Shown in pieces: positions 52,948-60,953 of a stretch of 64,000 nt of DNA (its first letter is position 1; each line of letters begins with the position of its first letter). A model generated the notes under the pieces. It was not told where the DNA came from. It searched no databases and saw nothing but the letters and a program-made list of their open reading frames with translations. Both the position numbers and the translations under genes were made by a program. The stretch comes from DASUKM01 sp036278735. Its GTDB lineage: Bacteria; Acidobacteriota; Vicinamibacteria; Vicinamibacterales; 2-12-FULL-66-21. The stretch lies in assembly GCA_036278735.1 (NCBI GenBank), contig DASUKM010000025.1:1-64000 (forward strand), read 5' to 3'.

Positions 52948-54000
52948 ATGGGCCTGATGGATTTCCTCAAGGGCGAGCTGATCGAGATCATCGAGTGGAC
53001 CGATGACTCCCGCGACACGCTCTCGTACCGCTTCCCGGACGAAGACAAGGCCATCAAGAACGGCGCGCAGCTGATCGTCCGCGAATCGCAGCAGGCGCAG
53101 TTCGTCTACGTCGGCGAGTTCGGCGACACGTTCGGGCCGGGCAAGCACACGCTGACGACCGACAACATCCCGATCCTCACGCGGCTGAAGTCGTGGAAGT
53201 ACGGGCTCGACTCCCCCTTCAAGGCCGACGTGTACTTCCTGAACACGCGCCTCTTCACCGGCAACAAGTGGGGCACCGCCAATCCGGTGATGATGCACGA
53301 TCAGGATCTCGGCGTCGTCCGGGCCCGCGCCTTCGGCACGTACGACTTCCACATCGTCGATCCGAAGCTGTTCCTGAAAGAGGTGGCCGGCTCGGACCAG
53401 AACTTCCGGCTCGAGGAGTTTGCCGACACGATGCGGTCGCGGATCGTCAGCGTGTTTTCCGAGGCGCTCGCGACGGCGAAGATTCCGGTGTTCGACGTGG
53501 CGAGCCGCTACAGCGAGCTGGGGCAGGCGCTGCTGCCGCTCATCAATCCCGTGATCAAGGCCAAATACGGGCTCGAGATGCCGACCTTCGTCATCGAAAA
53601 CGTGTCGGTGCCGGCGGAAGTGGAGCAGGCGATCGACAAGCGCTCGAGCATGGCGGCGGTCGGCAACCTGAACGATTACGTGAAGTTTCAGATGGCTCAG
53701 GGGATGGAGCGCGGCGGCGGGTCCTCGGCGGGCGGCATGGCGGCGGAAATGGCCGTCGGGCTGTCGATCGCGCACGAGATCGTGCAGCAGCAGGGAGGCG
53801 TCGCCGCCGTTGCCGGTGTACCCGCGACGGCCCCCGCGCCGCTCGCGGATCTGCTCTCCCCGGCCGACGTCGCGAAGATGCTGGGGGTCACCGAGCCGGA
53901 CGTGATGACGATCCTCCAGTCCGGCGATCTCGCCGGCAAGAAGATCGGCTCGGCCTGGCGGATCAAACGCTCGGCGGTGGACGAATACATCAACAAATAG
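52948..54000 (+). CDS. SPFH-domain protein (YdjI-like) with C-terminal excisionase-type HTH
   Basis: 350 aa. MGLMDFLKGELIEIIEW and PIKNGAQLIVRESQQAQFVYVGEFGDTFGPGKHTLTTDN-type residues mark the YdjI branch of the SPFH family, which assembles on the inner face of the membrane; GTYDFHIVDPKLFLKEVAG and VFSEALATAKIPVFDVASRY follow. After a Gly/Ala linker the last 50 residues (LLSPADVAKMLGVTEPDVMTILQSGDLAGKKIGSAWRIKRSAVDEYI) are a MerR/excisionase-like helix-turn-helix. YdjI relatives usually end in other modules. It is followed by a zinc-ribbon membrane protein. Confidence 0.87.
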   Translation: MGLMDFLKGELIEIIEWTDDSRDTLSYRFPDEDKAIKNGAQLIVRESQQAQFVYVGEFGDTFGPGKHTLTTDNIPILTRLKSWKYGLDSPFKADVYFLNTRLFTGNKWGTANPVMMHDQDLGVVRARAFGTYDFHIVDPKLFLKEVAGSDQNFRLEEFADTMRSRIVSVFSEALATAKIPVFDVASRYSELGQALLPLINPVIKAKYGLEMPTFVIENVSVPAEVEQAIDKRSSMAAVGNLNDYVKFQMAQGMERGGGSSAGGMAAEMAVGLSIAHEIVQQQGGVAAVAGVPATAPAPLADLLSPADVAKMLGVTEPDVMTILQSGDLAGKKIGSAWRIKRSAVDEYINK

Positions 54001-54009
54001 ATCGTTGTC

Positions 54010-54122
54010 GTTCAGGGTTCCGGGTTCGGGGCTGGAACCCGGAACCGGACCCGGAACCCGGAACCCGGAACCCGACCCGGAACCCCGAACCCGACTCGGA
54101 ACCCCGAACCCCGAACTCTGAA
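54010..54122. repeat. GGAACCCGGAACCCGACCC-type tandem repeat
   Basis: Degenerate units of 6-8 bases (GGAACCC, GACCC, GGTTCCGGG at the left) separate the SPFH and zinc-ribbon genes. Left and right units are partly inverted. Confidence 0.85.
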
Positions 54123-54133
54123 CGACAGCAGCC

Positions 54134-55225
54134 GTGCCCATCCTCGCCATCGACAAACATGCGTGTCCTGCGTGCGGCGCGCAGGCGGAATGGAATCCGG
54201 CCAGACAGCGGCTGGTGTGCCCGTTCTGCGGGACGGAATCGCCGTACGCGATCGACGAGGCGGGCCAGGTCGCCGAGATCGATCTCGTGACGGCATTGCG
54301 CGAGCTGCCCGACAGCGCGCGCGGCTGGCAGGTCGAACGCCGGACGGTGCAGTGCCGCAGCTGCAAGGCGGTCTCGGTCTTCGATCCCAGTCGCGTCGGC
54401 CAGCGGTGCGAGTTCTGCGGCTCCCCGGAGCTGGTCGACTATCAGGAGATCAAGGCGCCCATCCGGCCGCAGAGCCTGCTGCCGTTCAAGGTGCCGGAGT
54501 CGACGGTGCGCGATCAGATCAGGCGCTGGTATGCGAGCAAGTGGCTGGCGCCGGGCCGGCTGAGATCGCACGCGCTCGTCGACACCGTCAAGGGGGTCTA
54601 CATCCCGTACTGGACGTTCGATGCGCACGTCGTGTGTCCGTGGGAAGCAGACGCCGGACATTATTACTACACGACCGAGTCGTTCCTCGAGAACGGCCGG
54701 TCGCGCACGCGACAGGTACAACAGGTGCGGTGGGAGCCGGCCGCGGGCGAGGTGCAGCACTTCTTCGACGACGAGCCGGTGGCCGGAACGCACGGCATCT
54801 CGCGCGCGCTGCTCGCGCACGTCGAGCCGTTCATGACCAACGAGCTGGTGCCGTACGACACCGCGTACCTGTCCGGCTTCGTCGTCGAGCACTATCAGGT
54901 CGTGCTGCTCGACGCGGCACACGCCGCGCAGGAAACGATGACGCGCAAGCTGTACGACATCTGCGCCGCGGCGGTGCCGGGCGACACGCTCCGCAACCTG
55001 CAGATCCATCCGACGTTCTCCGGCCAGACGTTCAAGCACATCCTGGTCCCCGTCTGGCTCCTGACCTACACCTACGGCCCCGCGGTCTATCAGGTCGTCG
55101 TCAACGGCCACACGGGACGGATCGCCGGGCAGTACCCGAAGAGCCCCTGGAAGGTGGCGCTCCTCGTCCTCGCGATCGCCCTCGTTGTGCTCGTCCTGCT
55201 GTACAGCGTCGCAAATGGAGGATGA
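54134..55225 (+). CDS. zinc-ribbon protein with C-terminal membrane helix (YdjG-like)
   Basis: 363 aa, GTG start. Two N-terminal zinc ribbons (CPACGAQAEWNPARQRLVCPFCG and CRSCKAVSVFDPSRVGQRCEFCG) are followed by a large beta-rich region (GVYIPYWTFDAHVVCPWEADAGHYYY, VPVWLLTYTYGPAVYQVVVNG) and one C-terminal membrane helix (VALLVLAIALVVLVLLYSV). In Bacillus a comparable zinc-ribbon protein is encoded with the SPFH protein YdjI. I infer a membrane complex with the SPFH protein upstream. Confidence 0.85.
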   Translation: MPILAIDKHACPACGAQAEWNPARQRLVCPFCGTESPYAIDEAGQVAEIDLVTALRELPDSARGWQVERRTVQCRSCKAVSVFDPSRVGQRCEFCGSPELVDYQEIKAPIRPQSLLPFKVPESTVRDQIRRWYASKWLAPGRLRSHALVDTVKGVYIPYWTFDAHVVCPWEADAGHYYYTTESFLENGRSRTRQVQQVRWEPAAGEVQHFFDDEPVAGTHGISRALLAHVEPFMTNELVPYDTAYLSGFVVEHYQVVLLDAAHAAQETMTRKLYDICAAAVPGDTLRNLQIHPTFSGQTFKHILVPVWLLTYTYGPAVYQVVVNGHTGRIAGQYPKSPWKVALLVLAIALVVLVLLYSVANGG

Positions 55226-55237
55226 TGGAGGCAGGCG

Positions 55238-55342
55238 TTGGGCTTGAGGCTTTGGGCTTTGGGTTGGCTTTAGGCCTCGGCCCGAGGCCCTGCGAATCAC
55301 CCCTCCAAAAGCCTAAAGCCCAAAGCCTAAAGCCCAAGAGAG
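55238..55342. repeat. inverted GGCTTTGGG/CCTAAAGCC repeat
   Basis: GGCTTTGGG units and a short GGCCTCGGCCCGAGGCC palindrome, followed by CCTAAAGCCCAAAGCC, can form a long hairpin before msrA. Confidence 0.85.
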
Positions 55343-55349
55343 GTGTTGG

Positions 55350-56006
55350 ATGTTCGATAAGAAATTGAAACTGCCGAGCGCCGATGAGGCGTTGAAGGGA
55401 CGGGCGGAGCGGATGCCGGTGCCGGCACGGCACGCGGTGCTCGATGCGCCGCTCGAGCCGCCGTTTCCGCCGGGCTCGCAGCAGGCGATGTTCGCGCTCG
55501 GCTGTTTCTGGGGAGCGGAGCGGAAGTTCTGGCAGGTGCCGGGCGTGGTGTCGACCGCGTCCGGATACGCCGGCGGCCTGACGCCGAACCCGACGTATCG
55601 CGAGGTGTGCAGCGGCGCGACCGGGCATGCCGAAACGGTCCTCGTCGTGTTCGATCCCACGCGGGTCTCGTACGAGGATCTGCTGAAGGTCTTCTGGGAA
55701 AGCCACGACCCGACGCAGGGCATGCGTCAGGGCAACGACGTCGGGACGCAATACCGATCCGCCATCTACTACACCGACGAGGCGCAGCGCGAGGCGGCCG
55801 AGCGGTCGCGCGACGCGTTCCAGCGCGGCTTGTCGAAGGCGGGCTACGGCGCCATCACGACGGAGATCCTGCCGGCCCCCCCGTTCTATTACGCCGAGGA
55901 CTACCACCAGCAGTATCTGGAAAAGAATCCGAACGGCTATTGCGGCCTCGGCGGCACGGGCGTGAGCTGCCCGGTCGGGATCGCGAGTCTGAGCAGTAAC
56001 CAGTAA
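55350..56006 (+). CDS. msrA: peptide methionine-(S)-S-oxide reductase
   Basis: 218 aa. Catalytic motif GCFWGAERKFW, then GYAGGLTPNPTYREVCSGATGHAETV, DPTQGMRQGNDVGTQYRS and YHQQYLEKNPNGYCGLGGTGVSCP, whose Cys residues serve as resolving cysteines. It repairs methionine-S-sulfoxide in the cytoplasm. The end of the gene (SLSSNQ plus TAA) is supplied by a CCAGTAA repeat. Confidence 0.96.
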   Translation: MFDKKLKLPSADEALKGRAERMPVPARHAVLDAPLEPPFPPGSQQAMFALGCFWGAERKFWQVPGVVSTASGYAGGLTPNPTYREVCSGATGHAETVLVVFDPTRVSYEDLLKVFWESHDPTQGMRQGNDVGTQYRSAIYYTDEAQREAAERSRDAFQRGLSKAGYGAITTEILPAPPFYYAEDYHQQYLEKNPNGYCGLGGTGVSCPVGIASLSSNQ

Positions 56007-56115
56007 CCAGTAACCAGTAACCAGTAACCAGTAGCCAGTAACCAGTAACCAGTAACCAGACTCGTAACTGGAAACTGGAAACTGGTAACTGGTAACTGGT
56101 AACTGGTAACTGGAA
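55994..56115. repeat. inverted CCAGTAA/TAACTGG repeat
   Basis: Eight or more CCAGTAA units followed by TAACTGG and AAACTGG units, able to fold as one hairpin of about 45 base pairs after msrA. Confidence 0.9.
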
Positions 56116-56208
56116 CGGCCGAGCTCGATCGCCGACCGGCCGTGTTACGCTGAACTCTTCGCGTCGAGCGCCGTCACCTCGGCCGTATCAGGCCGGCGGC
56201 CGCTCTGA

Positions 56209-58884
56209 ATGCGTCCCATGCCGCTCGACGGACAGTACGCTCCGACGCTTCGGGCTTCGGCTCGCATTGCGGTGACGCTTGCCGCCGTCGCGCTGGCGAC
56301 GTGGCTCGAGACGTTGCTGGCCGGCTCGCCGATGGCCCAGCTCTCGCTGATGCCCTCCGCGCTCGCGATCGCGCTGAGCGAATGGGTGGGCGGCCTCGGC
56401 ACCGGTCTGCTCGCGCTCGTCGCCTCCGCCATCGCGATCGACTTCTTCGTCATCGTTCCCGGCAGTCTCTTCAGGTTCACCAGCCCCGCCGAAGCGCTCG
56501 TGTACGGCGCGTTCCTCGCCGGATGGCTCGCCTTCTGCCTCGCGGCCGAGCAGCTCCATCATCGGATGCGCCGCGACGCCGTTCGACGCGCCGAAGCGGA
56601 GCGCAGCGCGCTCGAAGCGCGGCGGCGCGCGCAGTTGACGACCGCGCTCGCGCAGGCGCGGACGCCGGCGTCGGTCATCGAAGCGGCCATCCAGGAGCCG
56701 CTCCATGCGCTGGGCGCCGACGCCGCCCTGCTGCTGCTCGTGGGCAGCGACGGACAGTCGACGGAGCTGGCGCGCGCGGTCGGGTACGAGACCGGAGGCG
56801 CGGAAGCGCGCGTGCGCGCGGCGCTCGACGGCAGATCGCCCATTTCCGACGCGGTTGGCCGCGGCGCGCCCGTCATCGTCGAATCGGCGGCCGTCCTCGC
56901 GGCGGAGTACGGCGTGGGGGACGCCGGCGCGCCGTTCGAAGCGCTCGTCGCCATTCCGCTCGTGATTGGCAGCCGCGTGGTCGCCGTGGCGCTGTTCGAG
57001 TTCCGGGGCGCGCGGACGTTCACGTCCGACGACCGCGAGTACGCCTTCGAGCTGGGGCCGCGCGCGGCGCAGGCGCTCGATCGCACGTGGCAGTACGAGT
57101 ACGCGCTTCGAGCGCGGGCCGAAGCGGAAACGCTGCGGGCGCGCGGCGATCAGGAACTCGAGGAACGCCAGAACGTCGAACTCGCCCTGCGCAGCAGCGA
57201 GGCGCGGTACCGTGCCCTGGCCGCCCGCACCAGCCGCCTGCACGCGCTCACCGCCGCGCTCTCCGAGGCCGTCATGCTCAAGGAGGTCGCGCAGGCGGTG
57301 GTGCACCAGGGACGCATCGCCGTCGGGGCGACGACGGGCGAGGTCACGCTCCTCGTCGAAGACGCCGCGGCGTTCGAGACGTTGTACAGCGACGCCGAAG
57401 GGCGCGCCGGCGATCAGGCGAGCCGCTTTCCGCTCGACTCGGGGCTCTGCGCAACCCAGGCCGTGCAGACCGGACGCCCCGTGTTCGTCGCGTCGTTCCC
57501 GGAATGGCAGGAGCGCTACTGGCGGTCCGCGTCGATTGCGGCCGACGGCGGCTACGTGTCGGGCGCGACGCTGCCGCTGCTCGTCAAGGGAGCGCCGATT
57601 GGCGTGCTCGCGTTCCACTTCACCGCGCCGGTGAACTTCGACGACGACTACCAGGCGCTGCTGGTGTCTGTCGCGCAGCACTGCGCGCAGGCGCTCGACC
57701 GCGCCCGGCTGTACGAATCGGCGCAGCAGGCGCGCGACGAGGCCGAGACGGCCAACCGGCTGAAGGACGAGTTCGTTTCGATCGTCTCCCACGAGCTGCG
57801 CACGCCGCTCAACGCGATGCTCGGCTGGACGTCGATGCTGCAGAAGGGATCGATGGACAGCGCCAAGGCGGCGCGCGCGCTGAACTCGATCCACGACAAT
57901 GCGACCCGCCAGGCGCGGCTCATCGACGAGCTGCTCGACTTTTCGCGCATCGTGTCCGGGCGCATGGCCCTCGATGCCGAGCACATCGACATCCGCGATC
58001 TGCTCCGCGGCGTCGTCGAGTCGATGATCCCGGCGGCCTCGGCCAACGGACAGAACCTCGTGCTCGCGCCGGTGCCGCTCGTCTGGGTCACCGGCGATCT
58101 GCGCCGGCTCGAGCAGGTGTTCTTCAACCTGCTGGGGAACGCCGTGAAGTTCACCCCTCGCGGCGGCCGGATCGCCATCGACGTCGAAGTGCGGGACGGC
58201 GCCGTGCGCGTGATCGTCAGCGACAACGGGCTCGGGATCGAGCCGCAGTTCCTCGCGCACGTCTTCGATCGCTTCCGTCAGGCCGACAGCACGACGGCGC
58301 GCACGTTCGGCGGTCTCGGGCTCGGGTTGTCGATCGCGCGTCAGCTCGTCGACGCGCACAAGGGGACGATTGCGGTCGAGAGCGAAGGCAAGGGGCGCGG
58401 ATCGACGTTCATCGTGACGCTGCCGCTCTCGGCGCACCAGCCCGAGCAGCCGGCGGCGCCATCGGCGGACGCCCTCGCCGCCGGGCCGCACCTCGACGGC
58501 ATCCGGGTCCTCGTCGTCGACGACGAGGCGGACACGCGCGACATCATCGTGCGCGCGCTCGAAGGCTGCGGCGCGCTGGTCACGACGGCCGGGACCGCGC
58601 ACGAGGCGCTTGGCATCCTCGAGCAGGACGAGATGGACGTGCTGCTCGCCGACATCGCGCTGCCCGAAGAAGACGGCTACGCGCTGATCCAGCGCGTGCG
58701 CGCGTCGGCCGCCGGCCGGATTGCGTCGATCCCCGCCGCCGCCGTGACCGCGCACGTCCTCGACGAAGAGCGCCGGCGCGCCATCGCCGCCGGCTTCCAC
58801 CTCCACCTCGCCAAGCCGTTCGAGCCGGTGCAGCTCGCCCGGACGGTCGAGTCGCTCGTCCGCGGCAGTTCAGCGGTGCACTGA
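56209..58884 (+). CDS. hybrid histidine kinase with DUF4118 membrane domain and GAF domains
   Basis: 891 aa. A DUF4118-type four-helix membrane domain (about 20-115), two GAF domains (about 140-300 and 345-500), HisKA with His in SIVSHELRTPLNAMLGW, HATPase with N-box FFNLLGNAVKFTP, G1 DNGLGIEPQFLAHVFDRFRQ and G2 GGLGLGLSIARQL, and a receiver (IRVLVVDDEADTRDI, Asp in VLLADIALPEEDGY, Lys in LAKPFEP). No DNA-binding output domain and no response-regulator neighbour, so it probably feeds a separate partner. Confidence 0.94.
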   Translation: MRPMPLDGQYAPTLRASARIAVTLAAVALATWLETLLAGSPMAQLSLMPSALAIALSEWVGGLGTGLLALVASAIAIDFFVIVPGSLFRFTSPAEALVYGAFLAGWLAFCLAAEQLHHRMRRDAVRRAEAERSALEARRRAQLTTALAQARTPASVIEAAIQEPLHALGADAALLLLVGSDGQSTELARAVGYETGGAEARVRAALDGRSPISDAVGRGAPVIVESAAVLAAEYGVGDAGAPFEALVAIPLVIGSRVVAVALFEFRGARTFTSDDREYAFELGPRAAQALDRTWQYEYALRARAEAETLRARGDQELEERQNVELALRSSEARYRALAARTSRLHALTAALSEAVMLKEVAQAVVHQGRIAVGATTGEVTLLVEDAAAFETLYSDAEGRAGDQASRFPLDSGLCATQAVQTGRPVFVASFPEWQERYWRSASIAADGGYVSGATLPLLVKGAPIGVLAFHFTAPVNFDDDYQALLVSVAQHCAQALDRARLYESAQQARDEAETANRLKDEFVSIVSHELRTPLNAMLGWTSMLQKGSMDSAKAARALNSIHDNATRQARLIDELLDFSRIVSGRMALDAEHIDIRDLLRGVVESMIPAASANGQNLVLAPVPLVWVTGDLRRLEQVFFNLLGNAVKFTPRGGRIAIDVEVRDGAVRVIVSDNGLGIEPQFLAHVFDRFRQADSTTARTFGGLGLGLSIARQLVDAHKGTIAVESEGKGRGSTFIVTLPLSAHQPEQPAAPSADALAAGPHLDGIRVLVVDDEADTRDIIVRALEGCGALVTTAGTAHEALGILEQDEMDVLLADIALPEEDGYALIQRVRASAAGRIASIPAAAVTAHVLDEERRRAIAAGFHLHLAKPFEPVQLARTVESLVRGSSAVH

Positions 58885-58885
58885 G

Positions 58886-58942
58886 ACAGGCTTTGGGCTT
58901 TGGGCGTTGGGGGCTTTGGGCAGCAGGCCAAGCCCAAAGCCT
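58886..58942. repeat. short inverted GGCTTTGGG/CCCAAAGCC repeat
   Basis: Left GGCTTTGGGC and right GCCCAAAGCC units form a hairpin between the convergent kinase and aminotransferase genes; likely a two-way transcription end. Confidence 0.75.
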
Positions 58943-60107
58943 ACAGCGCGCGCAGGCGATCCGCCGCGCGCGCGAGCGTCTCGTCTTTCTTGGCGAAACA
59001 GAAGCGGAGGACCGGCGGTGCGGGACGGCGGTACAGGAACGCGGAGGTCGGGATCGATGCGACGCCGTGTTCCTTCGTCAGCCGGATCGCGAACGCCTTG
59101 TCGTCCTCGTTCGTGATCGCGGAGTAGTCGAGCAGTTGGAAGTAGCTGCCGTGGCACGGCAGGGCGCGGAAGCGCGAGCCGTCGAGCAGACGGCGGAACA
59201 GATCCCGCTTGGCCTGAAAGAACGCCGCGAGCTGCGGGTATCCGCGGCGCGCCGCCACGAATTCCGCGATCGCGTACTGCATCGGCGTGTTCGACGCGAA
59301 GGTGACGAACTGGTGCACCTTCCTGAACTCCGCCGTGAGCGGCGCCGGCGCCGCGACGTAGCCGAGCTTCCACCCGGTCGCGTGATACGTCTTGCCGAAC
59401 GATCCCACGATGAAGCTGCGGCCGGCGAGCGCCGGGTCGCGCGCCATGCTCTCGTGGCGCACGCCGTCGAAAATGATGTGCTCGTACACCTCGTCGCTCA
59501 GGATCAGCAGGCCCGTGCCGTCGACGATCGCGCTCAGCTCGCGGATGTCGTCGGGGCTCAGGATCGCCCCGCTCGGATTGTGCGGCGAGTTGAGGATCAG
59601 CATCCGCGTCCGCGGCGTGATCGCGGCGCGCACGTCGTTCCACGGGATCGCGTATTCCGGAAAGGTCAGCGAGACGACGACCGGCACGCCGCCGTTCAGT
59701 TCGATCCCCGGCACGTACGAGTCGTAGCACGGCTCGAAGACGATCACCTCGTCGCCCGGGTGGACGATCGCGGCCAGCGCGTCGAAGAGCGCCTCGGTGC
59801 CGCCGGAGGTCACGGTGACCTCGGATTCCGGATCGTACGAGGCGCCGTACGTCTCGCGGAACTTCATCGCGATCGCCTCGCGCAGCGCGGGCACCCCCTG
59901 CATCGGGGCGTACTGGTTGTGCCCCGCGCGCATGTGCCTCGCGACGGCGTCGATCAGCTCGGGGTCGCAGTCGAAATCGGGAAACCCCTGCGACAGGTTG
60001 ATCGCGCCGAGCTCGCCGGCCAGCCGCGACATGACGGTGAAGATCGTCGTCCCCACCGAGGGCAGCTTCGAGGCGAGGGGCAGGATGCCGGACTTCGAGG
60101 TGGACAT
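58941..60107 (-). CDS. class I/II aminotransferase (methionine/kynurenine aminotransferase-like)
   Basis: 388 aa. Fold-type I PLP enzyme: NLSQGFPDFDCDPELIDAV, QYAPMQGVPALREAIA, TSGGTEALFDALAAIV, LNSPHNPSGA, SDEVYEHIIFDG and the PLP Lys in GSFGKTYHATGWKLGY. These match the YbdL/KAT branch, which uses methionine, kynurenine and other bulky amino acids with 2-oxo acids. It starts directly after the asparaginase stop, so the two are co-transcribed. Confidence 0.92.
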   Translation of the reverse strand: MSTSKSGILPLASKLPSVGTTIFTVMSRLAGELGAINLSQGFPDFDCDPELIDAVARHMRAGHNQYAPMQGVPALREAIAMKFRETYGASYDPESEVTVTSGGTEALFDALAAIVHPGDEVIVFEPCYDSYVPGIELNGGVPVVVSLTFPEYAIPWNDVRAAITPRTRMLILNSPHNPSGAILSPDDIRELSAIVDGTGLLILSDEVYEHIIFDGVRHESMARDPALAGRSFIVGSFGKTYHATGWKLGYVAAPAPLTAEFRKVHQFVTFASNTPMQYAIAEFVAARRGYPQLAAFFQAKRDLFRRLLDGSRFRALPCHGSYFQLLDYSAITNEDDKAFAIRLTKEHGVASIPTSAFLYRRPAPPVLRFCFAKKDETLARAADRLRAL

Positions 60108-60596
60108 TCAGCAGCTCTCGAACACGCCCGTGCTCCGGTTCTTGCGCACGGCGTTCCACGCGAAATGGCGGCCGTTCATCGCCAGGTAGACGCCGGGGGG
60201 CAGCACCTGGACGAACGACAGGGCGCTGCCGAGATTGAACAGCCCGTCCGAGCTGCCGAACGCATACGGCACCATCGCGCCGGTCAGCACGACGGTGCGG
60301 CCGGCGAGTTGGGCGTCGGCAATCGCGCGCGCCGTGTCGCACATCGTGTCGGTGCCATGCGTCACGACGATGGCGTGTTCGTCGGAGGCGCGGCATCGCT
60401 CGACGATCCGCCCGCGGCCGGCAACGTCGATCTCCAGGCTGTCGGTCATCATGACCGTCTCGACGGCGAGATCGAGACGGGCGCGTCCGAGCCGGAGCAT
60501 CTCCGGCACGTGCGTCTCGCGAAAGAAGAGCCGTCCCGTCAGCTCGTCGTACTCCTTGTCGAACGTGCCGCCGGTCACCAGAATCCGAATCCGCAT
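60108..60596 (-). CDS. short asparaginase-family protein (N-terminal domain only)
   Basis: 162 aa, half the length of type I/II L-asparaginase. RILVTGGTFDKEYD holds the first catalytic Thr and AIVVTHGTDTMCDTARAI the second Thr-Asp pair; VVLTGAMVPYAFGSSDGLFNLGSALSF follows. The C-terminal domain is absent by design (the family of small asparaginase-domain proteins), not by mutation, since the gene is cleanly delimited. Activity on asparagine or another amide is uncertain. Confidence 0.85.
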   Translation of the reverse strand: MRIRILVTGGTFDKEYDELTGRLFFRETHVPEMLRLGRARLDLAVETVMMTDSLEIDVAGRGRIVERCRASDEHAIVVTHGTDTMCDTARAIADAQLAGRTVVLTGAMVPYAFGSSDGLFNLGSALSFVQVLPPGVYLAMNGRHFAWNAVRKNRSTGVFESC

Positions 60597-60800
60597 GCGT
60601 GTCGTGCCTCGGACCATTCTTGCAATCGCGGCGACGAAATCGTCGGCCGCGCGGCGCGTCCTGCGCGGATGGTGGCCGCGGCGGCCGCCGGGCCGCACCG
60701 GCAAGCGCAGGACTGTCAATCGCTTACAGCTTTGGTGTGTCCCTCGCGTGGCGCGCGGCACCCGGCTTGCCAGAGTCGCCGCCCGGAGGCCTGACAGACC
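60597..60800. other. intergenic stretch without a gene
   Basis: No convincing coding frame on either strand. The end carries GGAGG at 60785-60789, a ribosome site for the small gene that starts at 60801. No repeat of the 7-bp type is present. Confidence 0.5.
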
Positions 60801-60893
60801 ATGTTCTACATTCTGCTCGTCATCGTCGGCGTTCTGGGATTCGCGTTCTTCTGGCGGAAGCGGTCGGTGCGCAAGCAGCAGCACTCCGTGTAG
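60801..60893 (+). CDS. 30-residue single-helix membrane peptide
   Basis: ATG at 60801, TAG at 60891-60893, GGAGG eleven bases upstream. The peptide reads a hydrophobic helix (FYILLVIVGVLGFAFFW) followed by a basic tail (RKRSVRKQQHSV), with the N-terminus outside by the positive-inside rule. I recognise no family. It lies in the divergent-to-convergent gap between asparaginase (minus) and the aminopeptidase (minus). Confidence 0.45.
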   Translation: MFYILLVIVGVLGFAFFWRKRSVRKQQHSV

Positions 60894-60953
60894 GCACGCC
60901 GCCCGCGTCCGAGACCGATCGTCGCGCACGATCGGCCGCAGGTGCGGCACGGG

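Noticed and set aside
56301..60794. Open frame of 1497 codons on the plus strand
   Set aside because: Frame-shifted shadow of the hybrid kinase and antisense of the aminotransferase and asparaginase; Arg/Ala-rich without motifs.
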